Positions 26,201 through 34,249 of a stretch of DNA of 64,000 bases are shown piece by piece; position 1 is the stretch's first letter, and each line of letters begins with the position of its first letter. The stretch is from JAXMEB01 sp046348545 (GTDB lineage Bacteria; Pseudomonadota; Gammaproteobacteria; Berkiellales; Berkiellaceae). Made by a program: the position numbers and the translations under genes. The stretch is from NCBI GenBank assembly GCA_046348545.1, contig JAXMEB010000004.1, positions 124,001 through 188,000 of the forward strand. Direction: 5' to 3'. The notes under the pieces were generated by a model, which did no database searches, was not told where the DNA came from, and saw only the letters and a program-made list of their open reading frames with translations.

Positions 26201-28730
26201 CAATTCGGATCCGAAGGGTGGCATCGCCGAAATCACCATCGGTATCTTGTAGGCGATAGATAAAATCATCGAGACCGAGATTATTGCCGAGTCCACTGGC
26301 TTGGTCTGTAGCTGCATTTAAAGTATAAGTAAACTCACCTGGAACATGACCACTAAAGGGTTGAGTATAGACTAGCAAAGTACCAGAGGGCGTGGTGACC
26401 ATGATAACGCCATTGGCGTTGGGTGTAAAAGTAGAGACACCAAATCTCACCGAGATAACACTCGATGGATCCGTTCCTAAAAAGTCGTTAGACAGAATAT
26501 TCCCACTGACACTGATCACCTTTGTCGCATCTGGCGCAGCAGGATTGTCTGGATCATTTCCCGAACCGCCGGATAGACCGGCTTCATACACGGTAAAAAG
26601 ATTGCCGTTTGGATTAACGCCATCGTCTTCTGGATCGGGGCCTGGGCCGTCATTAATTTGAATGCGTTGGATTGCAGAGCTTTGATCGCCATCCCCGTCT
26701 TCAAGCGTATACACGAACCCATCATAGACAACGGTGCTATTATTTACGTTGGGAGGAGAGGTGTAAGTCCAAGAACCATTCGCGTTAACCGTTAAGAGTC
26801 CGCCAAGGGCTGTTGTAACCGTTTGACCCGCTACAGCAGAGTTCGCACCGCCATTATAGGTAAATGAAATCACATTATTCGGATTGTCGGCACTCTGAAT
26901 ATCGTTACTTAACACATTTCCTGAAATAATTTGAGATCCTTCACTAACACTTTGATCCGGATCGTTTACAGCTTGAGGCACATCATCGACAATTCGGATC
27001 CGAAGGGTGGCATCGCCGAAGTCACCATCGGTGTCTTGTAGACGATAAATAAAATCATCGAGAGCAAGATTATTGCCCAAGCCACTGGCTTGGTCGGTGG
27101 CTGCATTTAAAGTATAGGTAAAATCGCCTGCAGCACGACCACTAAAGGATTGAGTATAGACCACTAAAGTGCCGGAGGGGGTGGTGACGGTCACGATCCC
27201 GTTGACGTCTGGATTGTAGGTAGAAGCATTAAACGTTACAGAAACAATACTCGATGGATCGGTTCCTAAGAAGTCGTTAGATAAAAGGTTACCGGTGACA
27301 GTAGTTACTTTAGTGAGATCAGGCGCAGCGGGATTATCCGGATCATTCGCTGAGCCAGCGGGTAGGCCCGCTTCATAGACTGAATAGACAGTAGCTTCTG
27401 GGTTAACGCCATCATCTTCTGGATCGGGACCTGGGCCGTCAGTAATATTGATGTAATAGGTTGCTGTACTGGTATCACCATCTACATCAGAAATGGTATA
27501 AACGATGTTATCCGAAACTGGGGTTGCATTGTTAATGTTAGGCGGAGGTGTGTAGCTAAACGAACCATCAGGATTTAAAATGAGAATACCACCTAGCGTA
27601 GTGGTTATTGGAACACCAAGTGCACCAGGTATACCACCACTATGTGTGAAGCTGATGACCGTAGCCGGTTGATCTGCACCTGGAATGTCATTGCTCATCA
27701 AATTACCGGTAATCGGGGGTTGACCTTCCTCGATATTTTGAGGCCCGTCGTCGCGAGCAACAGGAACATCATCAACGATAGTCACGATAATTTCAGCGGA
27801 GCTTGTATCACCATCACTATCTTGAATGGTGTAAGTGAAGGATTGGAGTAGATTGTTGATGCCTCCTCCATTTGGATGAATATCTGAATCAATCAGCTCA
27901 TATGTAAAATCACCTTTTTGATGACCCGGCACATCATTGACATATAGCGTGATGATGCCGCTGCTGGTTGTAATCGTCCAAACATCTCCCACTTTAACCG
28001 TTTGAAATCCTGGGATCTCAAAATTTATGATCGTAGCGGGTTGATCACCCTGATCATCATTAGAAAGTATATTTCCCTGTAAAACTAAAGGATGTATCCC
28101 CGGTGCGCTGCCTTTCGGGAGGGAGCTTTCGAAAAATATTAAAGCATCTCCACGTGAATTAGTTAAATCGTTTTGAGCGGTTGGAACACGATTGATTCGA
28201 ACGACGGGAAATAGATTGGGTAGCAACTCATTTAATTGTCCAAACTGTAAGCCTAGTAAGCCTAAATCGCGCGGGATGCTATTGACGCCACCTTGTTGAC
28301 CAAAAAGAATGACATCTGGTAAATCTGAACCGCTGCCACCTTCACCGCCGCCGGCTGCTGCAGCTTCGGTTTGCTGCTGAATTTCTTCCAGGGTAATTTC
28401 GTCCTCTGGTTCATCCGCTAGCTTCTTTTTCTTGGCGACATCCTCCTCTGACTCTGTTTGCTGAGCTTCCTGTTGAGCAGGTATAGCATTCTGAGGGAGT
28501 GCTTGCACCGCTTCCGGTGTAGTCTGAGGTGATGCTTTAGCATCCACAGGCTGTTCTTCTAGCTTGTTAGGAGCTTGTTGATTCATTTCAGCATTGACAT
28601 TTTGATCAAGCGCTTTATCGTTGACATCCCCTGTGATGAGTTCCTTCGCAGACTCAATTACGCTCTTGAGCGAATCTTTCGCACGGTTTAGGAAGTCTTT
28701 TGATTCAGTTGGTTTCTCTTGTTCGCTCAT
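20298..28730 (-). CDS. Giant repeat adhesin with VWA domains, type I secreted, LapA-like
   Basis: A 2810-residue protein. The N-terminus (1-120) is polar and has no signal peptide. TEAAAAGGGEGGSGSDLPDV near 121-140 resembles the linker cut by LapG-type proteases in LapA-like adhesins. Cadherin-like/VCBS units fill about 200-2030: SGN-LSND, DDVPQAVND, IYRLQDTDGDFGD and related motifs recur, and units of exactly 263 residues run from about 430 to 1745. Two VWA domains follow, with intact MIDAS motifs DTSGS (about 2035) and DVSGS (about 2350). The last 135 residues (GDGNDNVLSA, then DNFVIDAS, then LENIGTLPSNDLVGL) match type I secretion targets. A minus-strand AAGGG precedes the ATG. It likely acts in adhesion or biofilm; no secretion machinery genes are in view. 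Confidence 0.88.
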   Translation of the reverse strand: MSEQEKPTESKDFLNRAKDSLKSVIESAKELITGDVNDKALDQNVNAEMNQQAPNKLEEQPVDAKASPQTTPEAVQALPQNAIPAQQEAQQTESEEDVAKKKKLADEPEDEITLEEIQQQTEAAAAGGGEGGSGSDLPDVILFGQQGGVNSIPRDLGLLGLQFGQLNELLPNLFPVVRINRVPTAQNDLTNSRGDALIFFESSLPKGSAPGIHPLVLQGNILSNDDQGDQPATIINFEIPGFQTVKVGDVWTITTSSGIITLYVNDVPGHQKGDFTYELIDSDIHPNGGGINNLLQSFTYTIQDSDGDTSSAEIIVTIVDDVPVARDDGPQNIEEGQPPITGNLMSNDIPGADQPATVISFTHSGGIPGALGVPITTTLGGILILNPDGSFSYTPPPNINNATPVSDNIVYTISDVDGDTSTATYYINITDGPGPDPEDDGVNPEATVYSVYEAGLPAGSANDPDNPAAPDLTKVTTVTGNLLSNDFLGTDPSSIVSVTFNASTYNPDVNGIVTVTTPSGTLVVYTQSFSGRAAGDFTYTLNAATDQASGLGNNLALDDFIYRLQDTDGDFGDATLRIRIVDDVPQAVNDPDQSVSEGSQIISGNVLSNDIQSADNPNNVISFTYNGGANSAVAGQTVTTALGGLLTVNANGSWTYTSPPNVNNSTVVYDGFVYTLEDGDGDQSSAIQRIQINDGPGPDPEDDGVNPNGNLFTVYEAGLSGGSGNDPDNPAAPDATKVISVSGNILSNDFLGTDPSSVISVRFGVSTFTPNANGVIMVTTPSGTLLVYTQPFSGHVPGEFTYTLNAATDQASGLGNNLGLDDFIYRLQDTDGDFGDATLRIRIVDDVPQAVHDADRNVNEGHQVISGNVLNNDIQSADNPNNVISFTYNNGANSALAGQTVTTALGGLLTVNANGSWTYNSPANVNNNAAVYDGFIYTLEDGDGDRSTATQRIQINDGPGPDPEDDGVNPNGNLFTVYEAGLPGGSGNDPDNPAAPDSSKVISVSGNILSNDFLGTDPSSVISVRFGATTFTPNINGVITATTPSGTLVLYTQPFSGHVPGEFTYTLNAATDQASGLGNNLGLDDFIYRLQDTDGDFGDATLRIRIVDDVPQAVNDADRNVNEGHQVISGNVLNNDIQSADNPNNVISFTYNNGANSALAGQTVTTALGGLLTVNANGAWTYTSPANVNNSSAVYDGFVYTFEDGDGDRSTATQRIQICDGPGPDPEDDGVNPNGNLFTVYEAGLPSGSGNDPDNPAAPDVTKVISVSGNILSNDFLGTDPSSIVSVRFGASTFTPNANGVVTISTPSGTLLVYTQPFSGRAAGDFTYTLNAAIDQASGLGNNLGLDDFVYRLRDTDGDFGDATLRIRIVDDVPQAVNDADRNVNEGHQVISGNVLNNDIQSADNPNNVISFTYNNGANSALAGQTVTTALGGLLTVNANGSWTYNSPANVNNSAAVYDGFVYTLEDGDGDRSTATQRIQINDGPGPDPEDDGVNPNSNLFTVYEAGLPSGSAKDPDNPAAPDLTKVTTVTGNLLSNDFLGTDPSSIVSMRFGASTFTPNANGVITVTTPSGTLVVYTQPFSGRAAGDFTYTLNAATDQASGLGNNLALDDFIYRLQDTDGDFGDATLRIRIVDDVPQAVNDADRNVNEGHQVISGNVLNNDIQSADNPNNVISFTYNNGANSALAGQTVTTALGGLLTVNANGSWTYNSPANVNNNAAVYDGFVYTLEDGDGDRSTATQRIQINDGPGPDPEDDGVNPNGEQFKVYESSLSDGSSPNTPSRPTSVHGNVLGNDNLGTDGSSITSVTLGVTNYTPNLDGVIVATTAFGTLTLYTRAFMGHVAGEFTYQLNDNLAHTNGLGNNIAPQDFTYTLTDIDGDSGSAILRIQIVDDVPTAVNDLIQANEAPVVSPTPQQVLSGNVITNDTAGADKAIQVTTFTYNSGSNPNAVGTVGVPVTTALGGTFTLLANGTFTYKSPANGVTADSTDRIRYTISDNDGDTSTANLDIRILNTGPTAVNDMYSVNESDTPPKYNLIFVLDTSGSMGWIIGQDGVNGSNNRLNKVKEALNGAGNLFDSYAAASSDLKITIITFNSSATSSQEFSTIAAAKTYVNGLTAGGSTNYDAAIDLTQAAITADSANPSLNDYIDKVYFLSDGQPFPLPDNALSTQEIADWQNVLSQNAIDSIVLNIAPNPSSVNTYLEPIANPTDSPLVIQVASDLSNLNQLLLDTIEPTEITGNVLTNDVSGPNPPISVTGFTYDNGVNPNTAGLLGQTVTTALGGKFTLYADGSFTYLAPSSGVMNDVNDFINYTIRDLDGDLSTAQLKITVLDENPLANDDISYFVEPKDYNLVFGIDVSGSMDELVGGKSRLDITKAALIELLENFRDIAGGLNITLIPFASASGNNNNGAFAYHATSVQNAINYINNTLDIGMKNPNTNQDLSTGTQYNDALYHARVTFTADLANPALTGYENRFYFLSDGMPNSGHSATNTGNWPSGWSSWQAYIDANGIDAIPISIATTDISSSFVPVGNAGDSILNVNPDLSNLTDILLSTIDDIHYNALVNDIPGADNAFITQIAFEVPNAANFISTHGLGALGAVADANGTTIRVPVPSDGQTIEFTTLLEGKLSINKFGDYSYAAADNGTMDVSEEFIYKLTEPTNPNDFDFAKITVNIIHDPASLDNLLGDGNDNVLSAVGKEGIVIMQGNGGHDNFVIDASMSSPTETVVIKDFGQDHSSTLTFVHSTDTNHDTHLTLTDVVQSVHQDAQNANVTLTLYNGTSVILENIGTLPSNDLVGLNDHLQQIAANVNVQI
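23494..27439. repeat. Five tandem 789-bp repeats inside the adhesin gene
   Basis: A landmark stretch (TTGAATACG next to the DGPGPDPEDDGVNP codons) recurs at 23494, 24283, 25072, 25861, 26650 and, diverged, 27439: every step is exactly 789 bases (263 codons). Units differ by scattered substitutions but no length changes. Diverged units flank both sides. Such arrays commonly change copy number by recombination and are hard to assemble. Confidence 0.9.
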
Positions 28731-28877
28731 GCTACACCCTTACTTATGAATAGCGTAATGTCACGTATTTCGGACACAAACTGACATATCTTGATCAGAC
28801 CTTAAAAAGTACTACTTTGAGAATTGGACCATAGTCGTACTGAAAAGTTTTCCCTTTGACGTCCAATCGCTAAGACA

Positions 28878-31800
28878 TTAATTAATAACATTTAATTGAG
28901 CCGTGATTTGTTCCAGATGGGATTGCAAGCTTGCAACATCGTTGCTTGGTAGTGTCCCAATATTCTCGAAAACAATTCTTGTTCCATCAGAATGATCAGG
29001 TGTAGTACCATTGTTTAATGTAACGATAACATCTGCATTCTCGCCATTTTGAGTGACACCATAAATTATATCCGCAAGTTCCAGTACACCATTTCTATCG
29101 GTATCATTAGTGTGGATGAAACTTAGGGTGTTTTCTGGATTTAAAGATAAATCTTTGATAACAATGACATTGCCGCGCGCATCTTCGCTCGCGTCGATGA
29201 AAAAATTGTTATCACCCTCTTTTCCAGACATAACAATAATGCCCTGCAGGTTTTCACTAGAAATCGTATTGTCACTATGATCGCCAGTTAATTCGTGTAA
29301 ATCTCTTGAATCATTCAGGATATTAATTGTTAATGTAGCCTGACTGGTTTGGGTTGAATTATTTTCCTGGATCGTGTATGTAAAAGTTTCAACTTCATCC
29401 TGACCCACTGGTTTTGCATCGTAGTGATAGTTCCCTGATGAGTCGATTTTGAATGTACTGCCTAAAGGTGTTGTGAAAGAAATGCTGTCATCTTCTGGTA
29501 TAGGAATATGGACTGTTTTACCATCTTTATTGGAAAATGCACCTAATAAATTTAAATGATTTATCTCGATAAATAGATCTGCGTTTGGTGTTTCGAATGC
29601 AATTTCAGTAATGCGGCCACCACCAATATCAGCAAGCATGTCATTTGTCAGAACATTATCACTCAAAGGAAGTGTAGGAACGGTATCGAGCATAAGTGTG
29701 CTTAGATTACTTAGATCAGGATTGACGTCTATAACTTCATCACGCTGATTTGCAATAGGTTCAAGTGCTTGAGTAACCCCTGTGCCAGCTGCAATACTGA
29801 TTGCATATGTTTGAATATTGATTTTATTGATGTAATCTTGCCAACTGCTCCATTCGCTTGGCCAATTTTTTGTATCGATTGCAGTATGACCTGAGTTAGG
29901 TTTACCATCTGATAGAAAATATACACGAGATTCGTAATTTTGTAATATTTTATCTTGTAAATCTAGTTCTAATTGATCACGAGCGTGGTATAAAGCATCA
30001 TTGTACTCTGTGCCAGCTTTTAAAAACTGATTAGTAAGCGGATTTAGCATGCCTATTGCTAACCCATCATCTTTGTGATTTCCTTGGTTAGTAATAAATT
30101 CGATCGCATCATCGACATTTTTTGCAGTATACGAAAAAGCCCCATCGTTGCCATTGCCTGATGCGAAGGGAATAATTGTGATTTGAAGAGCATCTGCGAT
30201 GGAATCATAGTTTTTGATAAGCTCGACTAATGCATTTTTAGCGATACTTAATCTTGTTTGACCGTTGATTAAATCATTCATGCTACCTGAGACATCTATC
30301 GCTAATAGTAAATTATATGAATGAAGCGGTTTAGCGATATAGCCGGTATCATCTGTGGCATGCGGTACTTCATCAGTGATGTGGAAGATTAAACTAGCTT
30401 CAGCAGAGTCCCCATCCAAATCAGTGAGGACATAAGAAATGATATCATCTGAATCTGTAGAGACGCCTTGAGAAGGCGCGCTATAGCTATAATGACCATT
30501 AGCTTCAACATGGATGGTACCCCCTAAAGGTGTTGAGATGATGGCGTTAGGGATTGGAATTTTAACTATATTGCTATTTGCTTGTGCGCCGATGAGTTCC
30601 GGATGCGCACTAACATATTGAGCTGCGCCACTGGCATCCTGGAAAGTAAATTTAATTGCAGAAACAGAACCACCATGGTTACCCGGGTAATCATGTTCGA
30701 AGAGATTGCCTGAAATAAGAGACTCTTCGCCTTCTGGATTGATTTCATCCATCGTGTGCTCATTTCCAACGGCAATCGGGCTATCATCATCGTTATCTAA
30801 GATAGTCACCAGGGCTTCACGTGTTTCTAAAGTGGCGCCATGACCGCCATGGATGCTTGTAAATTCCACTTTAAAATATTCATGATTCTCATAAATTTCG
30901 TCATCAACAATTTGAATATTCAGGGTGGCTTGAGTTTGACCAGGTAGTATAGTGACCGTCCCTGCATTCGCAGTAAAATCATCTTCTCCAAGCAGCCCCG
31001 ATCCACCTGTAATCGCTGTTCCAGATGATGTTGTGAATTCTATTGTAATGAGTGAACTCGCCGGTTTATCCAATCGAATTAGTAATATTGCAGTATTGTT
31101 TTCTGGTACCTCAATATCTTCAATGCTCACTTTGACTGGGATTTCAGGAGCCAGATCATGGCTTATCGAATTTTCCACTAAAGGTGCAGGAAGTTGATTT
31201 AAGATAATATTATTCGGCACGTCAATTTGAATGATAATAGCTTCTGTCAAGTTAGGAAGCGCTGCAATAGAAACCGGCAAGTTGATCGTTAGGATTTGAA
31301 TGGGTTCGTTGGTAGGGTAGAATGTCGCTATCTCAGAGATAGTACCGGCTTCAGGTAATGATTGACCCAGTAATTCGTTAGGTGCTTGCATTTCGTAATG
31401 AAGATTAATCGGTTGATTAATTACTCCATCAAGTTTGAGCGTAATTTTAATAGCATTTAAGATAGGCTCGATTTCAATATTGATAATAGTTAATGTAGGT
31501 TGAGTTTCATTTTTTTCGTGTGAAGTTTCTGAACTCCTATCACTATTGAAAATTGATTCTTTGATATCCTTGAAGACAGTCGCAATCATCGATAGTGTTC
31601 TGAATTGACTTTCAACTTCGCCTCGTCTGCCAAATTCGATTAATTCGAGATTGCTCCGCCCCCCGGTACTGGGTGTTTCTTCTCCAGTATTCGCCGGCTC
31701 AAGCCGATTCGAATCCTCAGCTTTTTCAATGGCTTCTTCTCCAAGATTTTGCAGCATGACAATTTTAATATTTTTCAAGGCATCTGCATTAGCATGCTGT

Positions 31801-31886
31801 GTCATGGAGTCAAACCAATTAGCATTCAGTTCAGTTTGAATGACTTTACTCTCTGCGCCGAAATCGTTCTTTGGATTAATTCTCAT
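28878..31886 (-). CDS. Calx-beta / VWA surface protein, type I secreted
   Basis: A 1002-residue relative of the giant adhesin, on the same strand and 147 bases upstream of it. A polar N-terminus contains a weak version of the linker (STGGRSNLELIEFG, about 92-105) that lacks the double Ala. A Calx-beta domain spans about 250-370 (VSIEDIEVPENNTAILLIRL through LVTILDND), with a cadherin-like unit next, then VWA at about 525-725 with AIDVSGSMND. The C-terminal 130 residues repeat the secretion-target features of the larger protein (GDHSDNTISS, NNFFIDASED, FENIGTLPSNDVASL). Calcium-binding adhesion at the surface is inferred. Without the di-Ala site it may be released or held differently. Confidence 0.82.
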   Translation of the reverse strand: MRINPKNDFGAESKVIQTELNANWFDSMTQHANADALKNIKIVMLQNLGEEAIEKAEDSNRLEPANTGEETPSTGGRSNLELIEFGRRGEVESQFRTLSMIATVFKDIKESIFNSDRSSETSHEKNETQPTLTIINIEIEPILNAIKITLKLDGVINQPINLHYEMQAPNELLGQSLPEAGTISEIATFYPTNEPIQILTINLPVSIAALPNLTEAIIIQIDVPNNIILNQLPAPLVENSISHDLAPEIPVKVSIEDIEVPENNTAILLIRLDKPASSLITIEFTTSSGTAITGGSGLLGEDDFTANAGTVTILPGQTQATLNIQIVDDEIYENHEYFKVEFTSIHGGHGATLETREALVTILDNDDDSPIAVGNEHTMDEINPEGEESLISGNLFEHDYPGNHGGSVSAIKFTFQDASGAAQYVSAHPELIGAQANSNIVKIPIPNAIISTPLGGTIHVEANGHYSYSAPSQGVSTDSDDIISYVLTDLDGDSAEASLIFHITDEVPHATDDTGYIAKPLHSYNLLLAIDVSGSMNDLINGQTRLSIAKNALVELIKNYDSIADALQITIIPFASGNGNDGAFSYTAKNVDDAIEFITNQGNHKDDGLAIGMLNPLTNQFLKAGTEYNDALYHARDQLELDLQDKILQNYESRVYFLSDGKPNSGHTAIDTKNWPSEWSSWQDYINKINIQTYAISIAAGTGVTQALEPIANQRDEVIDVNPDLSNLSTLMLDTVPTLPLSDNVLTNDMLADIGGGRITEIAFETPNADLFIEINHLNLLGAFSNKDGKTVHIPIPEDDSISFTTPLGSTFKIDSSGNYHYDAKPVGQDEVETFTYTIQENNSTQTSQATLTINILNDSRDLHELTGDHSDNTISSENLQGIIVMSGKEGDNNFFIDASEDARGNVIVIKDLSLNPENTLSFIHTNDTDRNGVLELADIIYGVTQNGENADVIVTLNNGTTPDHSDGTRIVFENIGTLPSNDVASLQSHLEQITAQLNVIN

Positions 31887-32007
31887 AGCACTAGATCTTT
31901 CGCTTCTGAATAAAATGACAGGCAGCCGAGAAAATTGAGCCCTTTTACTTCTTATAGCTGTCGGTAAAAATTTTATTATTCTTTAGAGAACTGGATGCCG
32001 CGGTACG

Positions 32008-32102
32008 TATATCCATAACAGGTGATTTTTCGGGTACTTGCCTACGCGCTTACGAGCTACGGAACGACAAGCAACCCCAAAAATTCAGTTGTGAAGGGTA
32101 TA
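32008..32102 (+). repeat. Inverted-end repeat element, copy 2 (short form, 95 bp)
   Basis: The left end reads TATATCCATAACAGGTGATT and the right end closes with CAGTTGTGAAGGGTATA, both slightly diverged from the consensus. The middle is only GCCTACGCGCTTACGAGCTA plus a short joint. It lies just after the peroxiredoxin stop (12 bases from it), in the gap before the 1002-residue adhesin gene start. It could fold into one long hairpin and act on 3' ends of transcripts. Confidence 0.75.
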
Positions 32103-32113
32103 GGCTGGAGGTT

Positions 32114-32749
32114 TTAGAGGTTTGGTTGAGGCGTCCAACGCAGGTATGGCGTGATTTCCTCATACCCTTTTGGAAATTTCTGAGCTGCTTCTTCATTGGA
32201 TACACTGGGTAGAATAACACACTCTTCTCCAGGGTTCCAATTCGCAGGTGTTGCGACACTGTGGTATGCCGTTAGTTGTAAAGAGTCAATCGCACGAATA
32301 AGTTCGTTAAAATTTCGACCGGTTGATGCTGGATAGGTAATGATTAAGCGGATAGATTTATCGGGCGCAATCACAAAAACAGATCGAACTGTAAATTTAT
32401 CTAGCTCTTTTGGATGGATCATGTCATACAGTTTTGAAATCTCGGCTGAGTCATCCGAGATAATCGGAAAATTGATCGTTGTGCTTTGAGTTTCATTAAT
32501 GTCTTGAATCCATCGTTTATGTGACTCTAACGAGTCAACACTCAGACCGATTACTTTGACATGTCGCTTATCAAACTCTGGTTTCAATTTTGCAACGTGG
32601 CCTAGCTCGGTTGTACAGACAGGCGTAAAGTCCTTAGGATGTGAAAACAATACGCCCCAACTCTCGCCCAGCCACTCGTGAAAATTAATACTGCCTAAAG
32701 TGGTATTTGCCCTAAAGTTTGGAGCGATATCTCCTAAACGTACTGACAT
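32114..32749 (-). CDS. 1-Cys peroxiredoxin (Prx6-like)
   Basis: A 211-residue thiol peroxidase that reduces peroxides in the cytoplasm. The peroxidatic cysteine is C45 in DFTPVCTTELG. The C-terminal half (AYHSVATPANWNPGEECVILPSVS) is the extended Prx6-type domain, giving the length and dimer form of that group. A second Cys is present (about 182), but its position does not suggest a classic 2-Cys pair. It is divergent from the TPR/barrel gene; its 3' end nearly touches a repeat element. Confidence 0.92.
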   Translation of the reverse strand: MSVRLGDIAPNFRANTTLGSINFHEWLGESWGVLFSHPKDFTPVCTTELGHVAKLKPEFDKRHVKVIGLSVDSLESHKRWIQDINETQSTTINFPIISDDSAEISKLYDMIHPKELDKFTVRSVFVIAPDKSIRLIITYPASTGRNFNELIRAIDSLQLTAYHSVATPANWNPGEECVILPSVSNEEAAQKFPKGYEEITPYLRWTPQPNL

Positions 32750-32773
32750 GTTAGTTTCCTTCCAATCAATATA

Positions 32774-32803
32774 AGATAAGATGCATCATACAGGATCTTA
32801 TCT
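32774..32803. promoter_or_regulatory. Inverted repeat between peroxiredoxin and TPR/barrel genes
   Basis: AGATAAGAT at 32774-32782 and ATCTTATCT at 32795-32803 are exact inverted arms 12 bases apart in the divergent gap. A TATATT at 32814-32819 fits a -10 box for the plus-strand operon, so the arms sit where an operator would be. The regulator is unknown. Confidence 0.4.
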
Positions 32804-32853
32804 GAATTCAGTGTATATTATGATCAATATTCACCATGATACTAAGTTAGAAA

Positions 32854-34158
32854 ATGAAATTTAGAGGGCGTTTTATTTTAATCTCATTCCTGAGTTACAT
32901 GCCGCACGCGACTGCCAGCGATATGGGTGAAATTCAAAATTTGGTTAATTTAGGTGATTATCAAGCCGCTTATCGAGAGGCTGAGTCAGCTCTTATCGAA
33001 AATGAAGGGGATCCTAAATTCGATTATCTATATGGCATGACCGCGGTTAAGTCAAATCATAATGGCCCAGGTCTATTTGCATTGGAACGTGTGCTAGCCG
33101 TGGAGCCTGATAACCATCAAGCACATTATTACTATGCACTTGCTTACTATCAATCAAATATGTATGCAAAAGCCTATCTGGAAGCAAGACGTCTGCAGAA
33201 AAAAGTCATTGATAAATCATTGGCAGAAGAAGTAGAAAAATTAATCGTGAAAATCCAAAGAGAGCATAAGGACGCTAAACAAAAATGGGTTTTCGTCAGC
33301 CTCACAGGTGGATATGATAGCAATGTCAATGGTGGTGTGAATCAATCGGGTGTTCAGCTTGTTAATGTTGGATTTGTCCCTTTAGATCCGGATGCTAAGC
33401 GTTTTACCTCTGACTTTCTTGAAGCAAAAGTGGGTGCGGGATTGGTATGGCCACTTCACGGCAAAATTACTGCCCAAGCCATGGGCAGTTGGCGTAGAAA
33501 TGAGAGAGCCCATATATTTGACACCGATGATTACGTTTTTTATTTAAAATATCAATTTCCATTTCTAGATTATCACTTAAGCTTCCCGTTTATACTTGAA
33601 CGAGAGAACCTAGATGGTCATGAGTTTCGAAATACCAAATCTGCTGCAATAGAGCTCGCTTATCCAGCTACACAAAATTTTACGCTCAGACCATACCTGA
33701 GTCTGATTGAATTGGATTATCCTAAAGATGCTTCACAAACATCGAACGTATATTGGGCAGGGCTTGGTTTTGAAACGAGACATGATTGGAAAGGATTTAC
33801 AAATATAAAACCATTTTATGGTGTCCAGCAAGTCAATGATCATCAGTATCGATACAATAACAGAAGTTTTGGTGGTCTAGAATTGAATCTGAGGTATCTT
33901 AAATGGAATCAAACAATTCCCTTTTTATATTTAAGCTATCAACGTTCAGACTATCAGCATCCGCATGCATTATTGGGTACAGGACAAGTTAAGCGAGGAG
34001 ATGATTATTATCGGGGAGAAGCGGGACTTGATTGGCGCTTCGCAAAACACTTCTTCATGACAGCAGCAGCCATTCGGGAAGTCAATGAGAGTAATCTTGA
34101 TGTATTTGAATATCATCGCACGTTGTACAAACTTTCTTTAACCTATTCAAGCTTATAA
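32854..34158 (+). CDS. TPR plus outer-membrane beta-barrel protein
   Basis: A 434-residue exported protein. A short signal-like segment (FILISFLSYMPHATA) is followed by TPR-like helices (about 25-130; NLGDYQAAYREAESALIENEG and HYYYALAYYQSNMYAKAYLEA). The remaining 290 residues show alternating polar/aromatic strands (GGYDSNVNGGV, FGGLELNLRYLKWNQTIPFLYLSYQRSDY, LYKLSLTYSSL) and end in an aromatic/hydrophobic strand, as in outer-membrane barrels of the Slam/DUF560 kind. The first gene of an operon with FecR- and CHASE2-domain genes. It could form an export or sensing partner at the surface, but no direct evidence shows what it moves. Confidence 0.72.
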   Translation: MKFRGRFILISFLSYMPHATASDMGEIQNLVNLGDYQAAYREAESALIENEGDPKFDYLYGMTAVKSNHNGPGLFALERVLAVEPDNHQAHYYYALAYYQSNMYAKAYLEARRLQKKVIDKSLAEEVEKLIVKIQREHKDAKQKWVFVSLTGGYDSNVNGGVNQSGVQLVNVGFVPLDPDAKRFTSDFLEAKVGAGLVWPLHGKITAQAMGSWRRNERAHIFDTDDYVFYLKYQFPFLDYHLSFPFILERENLDGHEFRNTKSAAIELAYPATQNFTLRPYLSLIELDYPKDASQTSNVYWAGLGFETRHDWKGFTNIKPFYGVQQVNDHQYRYNNRSFGGLELNLRYLKWNQTIPFLYLSYQRSDYQHPHALLGTGQVKRGDDYYRGEAGLDWRFAKHFFMTAAAIREVNESNLDVFEYHRTLYKLSLTYSSL

Positions 34159-34249
34159 ACTCAGCCTACGACTAAAGTCCAATTGGAGAACGCTTTGTTT
34201 TTTGATGAAATGTTATTTCATAATATGCATCAAACAATGAAGGTTGTGT

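Noticed and set aside
23494..27439. Possible CRISPR array suggested by regular repeats
   Set aside because: Units are 789 bp and coding, with no short repeats or spacers.
28731..28877. CRP-type site (TGTGT and TGACA) ahead of the giant adhesin
   Set aside because: The half-sites are at the wrong spacing for a TGTGA-N6-TCACA site, so a direct cAMP-CRP link cannot be claimed.
20298..31886. Many short plus-strand open frames opposite the adhesins
   Set aside because: All follow the repeat pattern of the minus-strand genes and look like shadows.
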